NCBI GenBank assembly: GCA_937922955.1
Contig: CALAKO010000210.1
Location: 1 to 23,652 of the forward strand
DNA length: 23,652 nucleotides
Direction of reading: 5' to 3'
Origin: an uncultured Peptococcaceae bacterium
Lineage (GTDB): Bacteria; Bacillota; Peptococcia; Peptococcales; Peptococcaceae
The position numbers and the translations under genes were made by a program. Below the pieces are notes generated by a model that saw only the letters and a list, made by a program, of their open reading frames with translations, was not told where the DNA came from and made no database searches. Of this stretch, positions 15,620 through 22,854 are shown piece after piece (within the stretch, counting starts at the first letter, position 1; the number at the start of each line of letters is the position of its first letter).

Positions 15620-17233
15620 TTGAGCTATCAGGCTTTATACCGCGTCTATCGTCCTCAAACCTTTGCGGCTCTGATCGGACAAGACGCTATTTCCCAGACG
15701 CTCTTGAACGCCCTCCGTCATCATCGCCTTGCGCATGCGTATCTTTTCTGCGGTCCTCGCGGCACCGGCAAAACGAGCACCTCAAAGATTCTCGCTAAAG
15801 CCGTCAACTGTCTCGATCCGCAGGACGGAGAGCCCTGCAACGAATGCGAAAACTGTCGCGCCATCAACGAAGACCGTTTTCTCGACGTTATTGAAATCGA
15901 CGCCGCCTCCAACCGCGGCATCGATGAAATCCGCAACATCCGTGAACAGGTGCGTTTCACGCCAAGCATGGGCAAGCGCAAAGTCTACATCATCGACGAA
16001 GTGCACATGCTGACAACCGAGGCTTTCAACGCGCTCTTAAAAACGCTGGAAGAACCACCGGAGCATGTGCTTTTTATTTTGGCAACCACCGATCCGCAAA
16101 AAGTGCCGAAGACGGTGCTTTCGCGCACCCAGCGTTTCGATTTCCATCGCATTCCAACAGCGGTGCTTGCGGCCCACCTGCGCGACATCTGCGACCAGGA
16201 AGGCATTGACGCCACCGACGACGCGCTCACCATGATCGCGAAAAATGCCGCCGGTGGTATGCGCGACGCCATCAGCCTGCTGGATCAGACCATCGCCTTT
16301 GCTGGCGACAGCATCGACAAGCAAGCCGTCACTCAAATGATCGGCGGCCTTGACGACGAAGCCCTGGCAGCACTGATCGATGCCCTCACGCAAGGGGACA
16401 CCACCGCCCTCTTCCACACTCTGGAAGAACTGCTCGCACAAGGCAGCGATGCCCGCGCTCTCATGCAGAGCATCCTCGTCTACTTGCGCGATCTGCTCCT
16501 GACCCGCGTTGGCAGCAGTGCTGAAAGCACTGCCTCAAACGATACCCTGCGCCGTCAGGCCAGCGCACTCAGCCTGCGCCAGCTGGAACAACTGCTCGCC
16601 AAAGCTGCCGAAGCCGAACGCGACATGCGCATCGCTCCAGACGGTGAACTCGTACTGGAGCTCACCCTCGTGGAAATGGCCTTGCTGCTTCACGACACTC
16701 CGGCAGCCGCAAGTGTGCCAAGCAAAGGCGCGCACCTGCCCCTTGCCGGCAGCACGCCACAGCATCCAACACCGCCCGCCGCAGTCACACCACAAGCGGC
16801 ACCAGAAAGCGCCACCGCCCCAGCCAATCCTGCCACAGCAGCACCTGCTCCGGCAACGAGCGGCGACAATGCAGCCACCCTCGACGCCCTGCGACGTCTC
16901 TGGCCGCAAACCGTGGAAGCCCTCAAAGATGTCAGCATCCGCATCCACGCCTTTGTCAAACCGGCTGAGCTGGTGCGTTATGAAGACGGCACTCTCACGC
17001 TGCGCTGGCCGCGCGGCGCCATCTTCAACTGCAAGCAGATGCGTCTGGCCGACAACCAGAAAATCCTTGCGGACACATTGGCCACTCGCTGGCCCCACCC
17101 TCTCAAGTTCAACTGTGAACTTGAAGAAGAACCCAAGCAGGACCCTGCGATCAACCTGGCCGGAGCCATTCATCAGGTATTCGGCGAGGATGTACCCATA
17201 GAAATTATTGAAGAAAAACCAAAACATCACTAA
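15620..17233 (+). CDS. dnaX: DNA polymerase III subunits gamma/tau
   Basis: The clamp-loader ATPase subunit that opens the sliding clamp and organises the replisome. It has 537 residues. The AAA+ domain has Walker A GPRGTGKTS at 45-53, a zinc module C64/C73/C76/C79, Walker B IIDEVH at 124-129, sensor 1 ATTDP, the arginine-finger region SRTQRFDFHR and sensor 2 GGMRDAISLLDQ. A clamp-loader collar domain follows to about 365, then a Pro/Ala/Thr-rich flexible linker (about 366-425) and a C-terminal tau-type domain. No AAAAAAG-type slippery site is seen near the domain boundary, so a frameshifted gamma product is not evident. It starts at TTG 15620 after AAGGAGGG. It is followed 12 nt later by the ybaB-recR pair, a classic arrangement. 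Confidence 0.95.
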   Translation: MSYQALYRVYRPQTFAALIGQDAISQTLLNALRHHRLAHAYLFCGPRGTGKTSTSKILAKAVNCLDPQDGEPCNECENCRAINEDRFLDVIEIDAASNRGIDEIRNIREQVRFTPSMGKRKVYIIDEVHMLTTEAFNALLKTLEEPPEHVLFILATTDPQKVPKTVLSRTQRFDFHRIPTAVLAAHLRDICDQEGIDATDDALTMIAKNAAGGMRDAISLLDQTIAFAGDSIDKQAVTQMIGGLDDEALAALIDALTQGDTTALFHTLEELLAQGSDARALMQSILVYLRDLLLTRVGSSAESTASNDTLRRQASALSLRQLEQLLAKAAEAERDMRIAPDGELVLELTLVEMALLLHDTPAAASVPSKGAHLPLAGSTPQHPTPPAAVTPQAAPESATAPANPATAAPAPATSGDNAATLDALRRLWPQTVEALKDVSIRIHAFVKPAELVRYEDGTLTLRWPRGAIFNCKQMRLADNQKILADTLATRWPHPLKFNCELEEEPKQDPAINLAGAIHQVFGEDVPIEIIEEKPKHH

Positions 17234-17245
17234 GGAGGCCCAACA

Positions 17246-17569
17246 ATGGCTAATATGCAAAACATGATGAAACAGATGCAGAAAATGCAGCGCAACATGG
17301 CGAAGATTCAGGAAGAACTCGCTCAGACTCCAGTAGAAGGCACCGCTGGCGGCGGTGTGGTTAAAGTCACCGTCAACGGCTCCAATCAAGTGCTCTCCGT
17401 TGAACTGGCACCAGAAGTGGTTGATCCAGACGACATCGAAATGCTCCAGGACCTCATCGTCGCTGCTGCTAACGACGCCATCAACAACGCGCAGAAACTG
17501 TCCGAAGAACGCATGGGCGCTCTTACCAAAGGCATGAAGCTGCCTGGCGGCATGGGTGGTTTGTTCTAA
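17246..17569 (+). CDS. YbaB/EbfC family nucleoid-associated protein
   Basis: A 107-residue small DNA-binding protein that forms tweezer-like dimers. Members coat the nucleoid and are nearly always encoded between dnaX and recR, as here. The N-terminal helix (MANMQNMMKQMQKMQRNMAKIQEEL written in parts: Met/Gln/Lys-rich, residues 1-25) is amphipathic. It is followed by the conserved GGGVVKVTVNG and a C-terminal Gly/Met-rich tail ending MGGLF. An AAGGAGG site precedes the ATG, and the stop overlaps the recR start by 1 nt (TAATG). Its exact cellular role is unsettled in the family. Confidence 0.93.
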   Translation: MANMQNMMKQMQKMQRNMAKIQEELAQTPVEGTAGGGVVKVTVNGSNQVLSVELAPEVVDPDDIEMLQDLIVAAANDAINNAQKLSEERMGALTKGMKLPGGMGGLF

Positions 17570-18174
17570 TGCAGCCCTACCAGGATGCCATTGGTGAGAT
17601 GATCGACGCCTTTGCACGCCTGCCTGGCATCAGCCGCCGCGGCGCCGAACGTCTCACCTACTACCTGCTTCAGCAGCCGGAAGAAGTCAGCGACACCCTC
17701 GCCCGCGCCGTTCACAACGGCCGCCACAGCATGCATTACTGCAAACGCTGCTTCAACCTCACCGACGAAGAATTCTGTCCCATCTGCAGAAGCAGCAAAC
17801 GCGACACCCATCGTGTCTGCGTTGTCGAAGAAGCCCGTGACATCATTGCCATCGAGCACAGCGGCGCCTTCAATGGCCGCTACCACGTTCTCGGCGGCAT
17901 CATTAGTCCAATGGACGGCATTGGCCCTGACCAGCTTCACATCAAAGAGCTCATGCAGCGCATCGACGACGAAGGCATTGAAGAAGTCATCCTCGCCCTC
18001 AACGCCAGCGTCGAAGGGGAAGCAACCACTCTCTATCTGATCAGCCAGCTGCACAACAAAAACGTCAAAGTCAGCCGCATCGCACAGGGGCTTTCCGCCG
18101 GCAGCGACATCAAATACGCCGACCAAATGACGCTTTCTCGTGCAATTGAAGGCAGAACCGAAATTAACTATTGA
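17569..18174 (+). CDS. recR: Recombination mediator RecR
   Basis: Acts with RecF/RecO to load RecA at gapped DNA. It has 201 residues, the family size. The N-terminal helix-hairpin-helix contains LPGISRRGAERL (about 18-29). The zinc module uses C58, C61, C70 and C73. The TOPRIM domain begins at VCVVEEARDIIAIE and continues with HVLGGIISPMDGIGPD. A C-terminal Walker-B-like strand (ILALNASVEGEAT) is followed by the conserved RIAQGLSAGSDIKYADQMTL. It is the last gene of the operon. Its TGA stop lies inside the -35 box of the tRNA-Leu promoter, so no intergenic space separates the units. No dedicated terminator precedes the tRNA, so operon transcripts may read through into it. Confidence 0.96.
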   Translation: MQPYQDAIGEMIDAFARLPGISRRGAERLTYYLLQQPEEVSDTLARAVHNGRHSMHYCKRCFNLTDEEFCPICRSSKRDTHRVCVVEEARDIIAIEHSGAFNGRYHVLGGIISPMDGIGPDQLHIKELMQRIDDEGIEEVILALNASVEGEATTLYLISQLHNKNVKVSRIAQGLSAGSDIKYADQMTLSRAIEGRTEINY

Positions 18175-18199
18175 CAAATACACGAAAACCGTGTATTCT
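18171..18199 (+). promoter_or_regulatory. tRNA-Leu promoter overlapping recR stop
   Basis: A perfect TTGACA (18171-18176) contains the recR TGA stop. After a 17-nt spacer comes TATTCT (18194-18199). The spacer is almost filled by a 7-bp inverted repeat, ATACACG (18178-18184) and CGTGTAT (18190-18196), which also overlaps the -10 box. Confidence 0.75.
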
Positions 18200-18225
18200 A
18201 TAAAAGTGCTTTTGAGAAGTACTTC

Positions 18226-18307
18226 GCGGATGTGGCGGAATAGGCAGACGCGTACGTTTCAGGTGCGTATGCCGCAAGGCGTGTGGGTTCAAGTCCCTCC
18301 ATCCGCA
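18226..18307 (+). tRNA. tRNA-Leu (CAG anticodon)
   Basis: A class II tRNA with a long variable arm (GCC-GCAA-GGC). The acceptor GCGGATG pairs with CATCCGC. The anticodon stem TACGT/GCGTA (one U-G) encloses loop TTCAGGT with anticodon CAG at 18260-18262. The T-loop region is GGGTTCAAGTCCC. The discriminator is A18307, as required for leucine. The 3' CCA is not encoded. It is transcribed from its own promoter and probably also by read-through from the recR operon. Confidence 0.95.
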
Positions 18308-18311
18308 GAAC

Positions 18312-18346
18312 AAAAAGACGAGCTGATTGCAGCTCGTCTTTTTTTA
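18312..18346 (+). terminator. Terminator of tRNA-Leu
   Basis: GACGAGCTG (18317-18325) pairs with CAGCTCGTC (18330-18338) around ATTG. The stem is extended by five A on the left facing the T-run on the right, and seven T follow. Confidence 0.92.
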
Positions 18347-18367
18347 TTGCCAAAATCGCCCGCATTC

Positions 18368-18396
18368 TTGCCCGCCCAGCGCCGCTGGCTTATACT
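18368..18396 (+). promoter_or_regulatory. Promoter of HD-domain gene
   Basis: TTGCCC (18368-18373), a 17-nt spacer, then TATACT (18391-18396). It lies between the tRNA terminator and the HD-domain gene, with a predicted leader of about 45 nt. The -35 matches four of six bases. Confidence 0.6.
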
Positions 18397-18446
18397 GACT
18401 GTAAGAACACAGCCTTTTTGCAACCCATCAAACGGAGGATTCAGCC

Positions 18447-18893
18447 ATGATCTACACCGCTCTGACAAACAAAGCCATGAAAATCGCCTACAGCGCGCAC
18501 CACGGTCAGACCGATAAAAGCGGCCTTCCCTATATCTTTCACCCTTATCATCTGGCCGAACAGATGACGGATGAAACCAGCACCTGTGTGGCCCTGCTCC
18601 ACGACGTCATTGAGGACACCCCACTCAGCCTCGATGATCTCGCGCAGGAATTTCCTCCAGCCGTCATCGAGGCTCTGCGCCTTTTGACACATACGCCAGA
18701 CGTGGATTATTTTGACTATGTACGCGCCATCTGCCAAAACCCTGTCGCAAGACAAGTAAAATTAGCCGATCTCACCCATAATTTGGACAAAACACGCTTT
18801 GCCGGCTGCTCAGCCATCAGCGCCGACGCGCTAACCCGCCGAAGGGAAAAATACGCAAAAGCCAAAGCCATCTTGGAAAACTGTCCTTCCTAA
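18447..18893 (+). CDS. Stand-alone HD-domain phosphohydrolase, (p)ppGpp hydrolase-like
   Basis: A 148-residue protein resembling the N-terminal hydrolase domain of RelA/SpoT enzymes. Metal-binding HD residues are visible: H32 in FHPYH, H52-D53 in ALLHDVIEDT (with the ED pair used for catalysis) and D108 in KLADLTHNLD. It has no synthetase, TGS or ACT domain. It could therefore be a small alarmone hydrolase that lowers (p)ppGpp, as in the Mesh1 class, or act on another nucleotide. It starts at an ATG with GGAGG 8-10 nt upstream. It is monocistronic, with its own promoter and a bidirectional terminator. The HD motif assignment is firm, the substrate is inference. Confidence 0.85.
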   Translation: MIYTALTNKAMKIAYSAHHGQTDKSGLPYIFHPYHLAEQMTDETSTCVALLHDVIEDTPLSLDDLAQEFPPAVIEALRLLTHTPDVDYFDYVRAICQNPVARQVKLADLTHNLDKTRFAGCSAISADALTRRREKYAKAKAILENCPS

Positions 18894-18931
18894 CGACTCA
18901 TTAGGACGCGTCACTCTTTCTTCCATACACT

Positions 18932-18971
18932 AAAACAGCAAGCCCTTTTTATAAAAGGCTTGCTGTTTTTT
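18932..18971. terminator. Bidirectional terminator between HD gene and acyltransferase
   Basis: AAAACAGCAAGCC (18932-18944) pairs with GGCTTGCTGTTTT (18957-18969), extended inward by a TTTT/AAAA pairing. T-tracts on both strands serve the convergent genes. Confidence 0.9.
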
Positions 18972-18978
18972 GATTGAA

Positions 18979-19998
18979 TCATTCCGCCTTTGAGCGGAAA
19001 ATAAACGTATTTAACGACCGAATACAATAACGCACGCATTCGCTGACCTTTTCTTTGGACAAGTTCCAGGTGATGATGACGCTGAAAATAAAAATCACTA
19101 AAATCTGCAGCGCAGGCGTCGAGATGAAAGACATAGCGCCAAATAAGACAGCGATGCAATACGTATGCAAATAGTAGACAGGGAGCGTGTGCTGACCAAT
19201 GCGGCTCAGGAAAATGCGCTTTGAAGTCATCAGCACATTACCAGCAAAGATCCAGCCAAAACCGATGAGGTACCCAATGATGCTAAGCAGAAATCCGATC
19301 CGCACGTCTTCAATGCCACTGTCCACGAAGGACCGATCCCACCAAAAGAACAACTCCGGTACACCACAGCGAATGACAATGCAGGTATAGACCGCAGTAA
19401 TTGGCACCATAGCGATCGCCGCCAGCGTTTTGATCCAGGATGCAGCGCGTGGCTTTGACATATCGTAAAAATAACCGAAAAGGAAGAACGGCATCAGCTT
19501 GATCACTCTTGACAGGGCCAGAAAATTATTGAACTCGTCAAAAAGTCCGGCGACAACGCCGACACATAAACTAAAAAACACAACATGCTTGATGCGGCAC
19601 AAATCCGGCAGCATGATTTTCCAGATGAACAGTGCCAACACATACCACAGCGTCCACGATGGCGTCAGCAAAGAATGTATAGAATGCTCGCCAATGTTCT
19701 CAAGATCTCCATAAAAGTACGCCCCCACCAAATGCAGGATGTTCCAAACAATGTTCAAGGCAAGAAACGGCACCAGAAAATTTTCCACCGCATTTCTTCG
19801 CCCTTTCTCTAGGTTTTTAGACGTGCATCCAGACAAAAACACAAAAACCGGCATGTGAAACTGGTAAATAAAAACATACAGCCATCTAGCCGCTGCCATC
19901 TCTTGGCGCACCAATTCCAGGCCATGTCCAAACACAACCAAAAAGATCAACAGACCTTTCAGATTGTCAATTTTGTAATTACGCTGCATGAATTCCAC
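18979..19998 (-). CDS. Membrane acyltransferase 3 family protein
   Basis: A 339-residue polytopic membrane protein with about ten hydrophobic segments. The N-terminus YKIDNLKGLLIFLVVFGHGLE is the hallmark of acyltransferase-3/OafA-like and fucose 4-O-acetylase-like enzymes, with the conserved His at 25. Such proteins move acetyl or other acyl groups onto cell-surface or secreted glycans. I chose GTG 19998 because AGGAG, inside the end of the SGNH gene, lies 9 nt upstream; the ATG 9 nt later is too far from it. It lies 5 nt after the SGNH hydrolase stop, so the two are coupled. It ends at a bidirectional terminator. The acceptor glycan is unknown, as no glycosyltransferase gene lies in the window. 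Confidence 0.88.
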   Translation of the reverse strand: MEFMQRNYKIDNLKGLLIFLVVFGHGLELVRQEMAAARWLYVFIYQFHMPVFVFLSGCTSKNLEKGRRNAVENFLVPFLALNIVWNILHLVGAYFYGDLENIGEHSIHSLLTPSWTLWYVLALFIWKIMLPDLCRIKHVVFFSLCVGVVAGLFDEFNNFLALSRVIKLMPFFLFGYFYDMSKPRAASWIKTLAAIAMVPITAVYTCIVIRCGVPELFFWWDRSFVDSGIEDVRIGFLLSIIGYLIGFGWIFAGNVLMTSKRIFLSRIGQHTLPVYYLHTYCIAVLFGAMSFISTPALQILVIFIFSVIITWNLSKEKVSECVRYCIRSLNTFIFRSKAE

Positions 19999-20003
19999 AA
20001 CAA

Positions 20004-20711
20004 TCAGCTCCTATAGTGCAATACTTTTTGTTCCAGCTCCTTACCAATTGCCGTGGCAGATTTTGCATTCAGGTGCACCCCATCCACTGTCACCGACAGA
20101 TTCAACATCGATGAAAACACATCTTTCGTTCGAGGCCACAGTTTCATTGCCGCCGTCGTGAAAGCCACGCCAGAAAAGCAATGCTTGCAGAAGTGCCGCT
20201 CGCTGTCCCCCATCAGCTTTTCCTGGATGCCGTAACAATCCACAAAAGGCAGCGCATAATCGGCCGCAATCTGCGCGATCACTGCATTATAGCGTCGGAT
20301 GGTCTCCTGTGGAAAATCTTCAATTTCAAAATATGGAATGCCCACAAGAACGATCCGCTGCTCGTATTCTCTCAGTTTTTTGATGCCATTCCGATACATT
20401 CGCTCAAACTCACGCACATTTCTGGCCGGACGTTTTCGTGGCGCCGCCCCTTTCGCACGCAGGCTCCAGAGAAACGATGCCGTCCGTTTGTATTGCAGCA
20501 GCAAATCATTGGTGCCAGCCGCCACTACATAAATGCCCGGCGCATGTGTTGCATCCTCCGCATAGGAAAGCATGCGTTTAAAAATGCCATAGGTGGTGTC
20601 GCCGTTTTTGCCGAAGTTGAGACATTGAATCCCAGCTTTATGATCCGGCACATAGCTGTAGCCCAGCTGCCCACGCGTCAGGCTATTGCCCCAAAAATAA
20701 ATGTTCATCAT
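20004..20711 (-). CDS. SGNH/GDSL-family hydrolase
   Basis: A 235-residue serine esterase of the SGNH superfamily. Block I is GNSLT with nucleophile Ser10 (the usual GDS is GNS), block II is LNFGKNGDTT, block III is GTND with Asn68, and block V is DGVHLN with Asp210 and His213, so the catalytic set is complete. There is no signal peptide or membrane segment: catalytic block I begins at residue 8, so the protein appears cytoplasmic. Likely roles are removal or transfer of acyl groups from a small molecule or glycan precursor. It is followed by the membrane acyltransferase, which suggests a common acylation pathway. In OatA-type enzymes an acyltransferase-3 domain is fused to an extracytoplasmic SGNH domain, whereas here they are separate and on opposite sides of the membrane by prediction. 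Confidence 0.85.
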   Translation of the reverse strand: MMNIYFWGNSLTRGQLGYSYVPDHKAGIQCLNFGKNGDTTYGIFKRMLSYAEDATHAPGIYVVAAGTNDLLLQYKRTASFLWSLRAKGAAPRKRPARNVREFERMYRNGIKKLREYEQRIVLVGIPYFEIEDFPQETIRRYNAVIAQIAADYALPFVDCYGIQEKLMGDSERHFCKHCFSGVAFTTAAMKLWPRTKDVFSSMLNLSVTVDGVHLNAKSATAIGKELEQKVLHYRS

Positions 20712-20762
20712 AGTCCCTTTCCCCTGTACATTTTCTAAAATTGTTATTTTTTCTCTAATACC

Positions 20763-20791
20763 ATTATATTATGCACAATAGCCTTGTTCAA
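20763..20791 (-). promoter_or_regulatory. Promoter of SGNH-acyltransferase operon
   Basis: On the minus strand: TTGAAC (20791-20786), a 17-nt spacer, then a perfect TATAAT (20768-20763). The predicted leader is about 45 nt before the ATG at 20711. Confidence 0.82.
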
Positions 20792-20855
20792 TTGATATCG
20801 TTCTGCCATCTATTTCTAATATTTTTGCAACGATGACCCAGGCTGCAGAAGTAAT

Positions 20856-20884
20856 TTGCGCTCAAAATCGTCTCATGATATAAT
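20856..20884 (+). promoter_or_regulatory. Promoter of glucosaminidase operon
   Basis: TTGCGC (20856-20861), a 17-nt spacer, then TATAAT (20879-20884) with an extended -10 TGA immediately upstream (20876-20878). It is divergent from the SGNH promoter about 65 bp away. Confidence 0.75.
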
Positions 20885-20916
20885 AAATAGATGTCTACAA
20901 AAAGGAGTGTGAATGA

Positions 20917-21672
20917 ATGAGTCCGCGCAAAAAAAAGCCTCATAAGAAGCCTGCGACTTCCAAAAAGGCTCCTGCGACGCGCCGACCGCCTGCCAACCAC
21001 AGACGTCGTCCACCTGCCAAACGAAAACGGCAAAACGCCGATACCATCATGAATACTTTTGTTTTCGGCATTGCGGTCTTTCTGGCTCTTTGTGCCATCA
21101 ATCTCATTGGTCTCACCGACTATGTAGAAGAAACAAAGAGCACCACCGTAACCTATCAGGTTGGTGATCCAGAAAGCTTTTTCGAAGCCTTAGGACCGAT
21201 CGCTGAAAATTACGCCGACACCGGTCTTTATCCATCCGTCATGCTGGCACAGGCAGCGCTGGAAAGTAATTTCGGCGAATCTCAGCTCTCATTCGATTAT
21301 AATAATTATTTTGGCATTAAGGCCCATGGTCACCATCGCAGCGTGCGTTTGGCGACCACGGAATATTACGATGGCGAAGAAACCATCATCCGCGATTATT
21401 TCTGTGTTTACAGCAGCCCTGGCGACTGCTTTGAAGATTATGCGGAAATCATCACACAAAACGCCAACTACAGCGACGCTGTCGGCGCTTCTTCACCGGC
21501 AGAGTCCGCTCGCGCACTGCAAGCTGGCGGCTATGCCACCGACCCGAACTACGCCAGCAAGGTCATTTCTGTCATCAACGAATACAACCTAACCCGATTC
21601 GATCCAATGGATACGCCGGGATCCAACAGTTCCAACGCATCAAGCGACGAGAAGGAGGCGGACAACAAATGA
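20917..21672 (+). CDS. Membrane-anchored N-acetylglucosaminidase-type cell wall hydrolase
   Basis: A 251-residue type II membrane protein. Residues 1-42 are a very basic Lys/Arg/Pro/Ala-rich cytoplasmic tail, and a single transmembrane helix follows at about 46-66. The extracellular part is a glucosaminidase domain of the LytG/FlgJ class (lysozyme subfamily 2): PSVMLAQAALESNFGES with catalytic Glu116, the conserved NNYFGIKA, and a C-terminal YATDPNYASKVISVI. It cleaves GlcNAc-containing peptidoglycan strands. A short Asn/Ser-rich tail follows. The ATG at 20917 has AAGGAG 9 nt upstream. The stop overlaps the next gene as ATGA, coupling it to the MFS transporter, an unexpected partner. The family assignment is firm, the role in growth, separation or lysis is not known. 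Confidence 0.88.
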   Translation: MSPRKKKPHKKPATSKKAPATRRPPANHRRRPPAKRKRQNADTIMNTFVFGIAVFLALCAINLIGLTDYVEETKSTTVTYQVGDPESFFEALGPIAENYADTGLYPSVMLAQAALESNFGESQLSFDYNNYFGIKAHGHHRSVRLATTEYYDGEETIIRDYFCVYSSPGDCFEDYAEIITQNANYSDAVGASSPAESARALQAGGYATDPNYASKVISVINEYNLTRFDPMDTPGSNSSNASSDEKEADNK

Positions 21673-22835
21673 CGAAAAAGCTCTGGACACGCCCATTCAT
21701 CATGATTATGGGCATCAACTTTTTGATTTTTCTCAGCTTCAATATGATCAACCCCTCTCTGCCGCTGTACTTCCAGGACCTCGGCATCAGCGAAACGATG
21801 ACTGGCGTTTGCATCAGCATTTTCACCGTTGGCTCCATGCTGATTCGCCCGATTGCCGGCGATGTGCTGGACCATTTTGGTCGCCGCAGCGTATTTTTTA
21901 TTAGTATGATGCTGCTTGCGGTTCTGGTGTTCTGTTATTCTTTCACAGCAACGATTGCCCTAATCCTGGTGCTGCGTGTGCTGCATGGCATTGACTGGAG
22001 TTTCGCGTCCACATCCACCTCAACCATCGCCACGGACATCATTCCGCGTCACATGACCGGTACCGGCATTGGCATCTTTGGCATGTCCATGTCGCTGGCT
22101 CTGGCGGTCGCACCAGTCCTAGCCGTGGATTTGATGGAACGTTTCAGCTTTGGCGTTATGATCGACGTCAGCTCCATATTTCTCATTCTTGCTTTAGCCT
22201 TGGGCTTTTTCTTCCCGTTTGAAAAAACTTTGCAGCATGCCACGCCTGTTAAAGCGCAGACCCCAAAGGAAAAACGCACCATCATTGAGCACAGCGCCAT
22301 TCTGCCCGCCGTTATCATGGGCTGCATCACGCTGACAATGAGCGCCGTGACCACCTATGTGCCGCTTTACGGCACCACCCTCGGTCTTGGCAACACCGGC
22401 TACTTCTTCTCTATTTATGCCATCGGCTTGCTGTTGGTGCGTGGCTTTATCGGCCGCGTCATCGACCGCTTCGGCATTGTGGCTGCAACCTTGCCATCCT
22501 TTGCCTGCATGCTCGTTGCCATGTTCCTCTTGGGAATGGCGCAAAATCTGCCCATGCTCCTTGCAAGCGGCTTCCTTTATGGCTCCGGCTTCGGCGGCGC
22601 TCAGACCACCATGCAAAGCCTCTCTGTTATGAACGCACCAGCAGACCGTTTTGGCGCCGCCAATGGCACCTTCTTCATTGGGTTTGACCTGGGCATCGGC
22701 TTTGGCGCGCTTTTGGCCGGCACCCTCAGCGACCATTTTGGATTCCGTTCCATGTATTTGCTGCTCATGATTTTTATTGTAATTGCGATTCTTCTGGTCA
22801 TTAAATTCCGTCCACATAAACTTTCAAACATGTAA
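21669..22835 (+). CDS. MFS transporter, copy 3 (paralogue of the tandem pair)
   Basis: A 388-residue 12-helix MFS carrier of the same subfamily as the genes at 3847 and 5086. It shares the opening TRPFIMIMGINFLIFLSF, motif A IRPIAGDVLDHFGRR, HGIDWSFASTSTSTIATDIIPRH and GFLYGSGFGGAQTTMQSLSVMNAP. The central loop is short and polar (about 195-210). It starts at an ATG overlapping the glucosaminidase stop, with AAGGAGG within that gene, so the two are translationally coupled. The yfcE-type gene follows 19 nt downstream. Its separation of about 15 kb from the other copies suggests a transposed duplicate or independent retention. The substrate is unknown. Confidence 0.88.
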   Translation: MTKKLWTRPFIMIMGINFLIFLSFNMINPSLPLYFQDLGISETMTGVCISIFTVGSMLIRPIAGDVLDHFGRRSVFFISMMLLAVLVFCYSFTATIALILVLRVLHGIDWSFASTSTSTIATDIIPRHMTGTGIGIFGMSMSLALAVAPVLAVDLMERFSFGVMIDVSSIFLILALALGFFFPFEKTLQHATPVKAQTPKEKRTIIEHSAILPAVIMGCITLTMSAVTTYVPLYGTTLGLGNTGYFFSIYAIGLLLVRGFIGRVIDRFGIVAATLPSFACMLVAMFLLGMAQNLPMLLASGFLYGSGFGGAQTTMQSLSVMNAPADRFGAANGTFFIGFDLGIGFGALLAGTLSDHFGFRSMYLLLMIFIVIAILLVIKFRPHKLSNM

Positions 22836-22854
22836 ACGTAGAAAGGATTCTTTC

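Noticed and set aside
16730..16900. Programmed frameshift site producing a gamma form of DnaX
   Set aside because: No AAAAAAG-type slippery run or following hairpin is seen near the end of the clamp-loader core or in the linker.
16535..17617. 360-codon minus-strand open frame opposite dnaX/ybaB
   Set aside because: His/Phe/Gly-rich antisense shadow without family motifs, promoter or ribosome binding site, crossing three well-supported genes.
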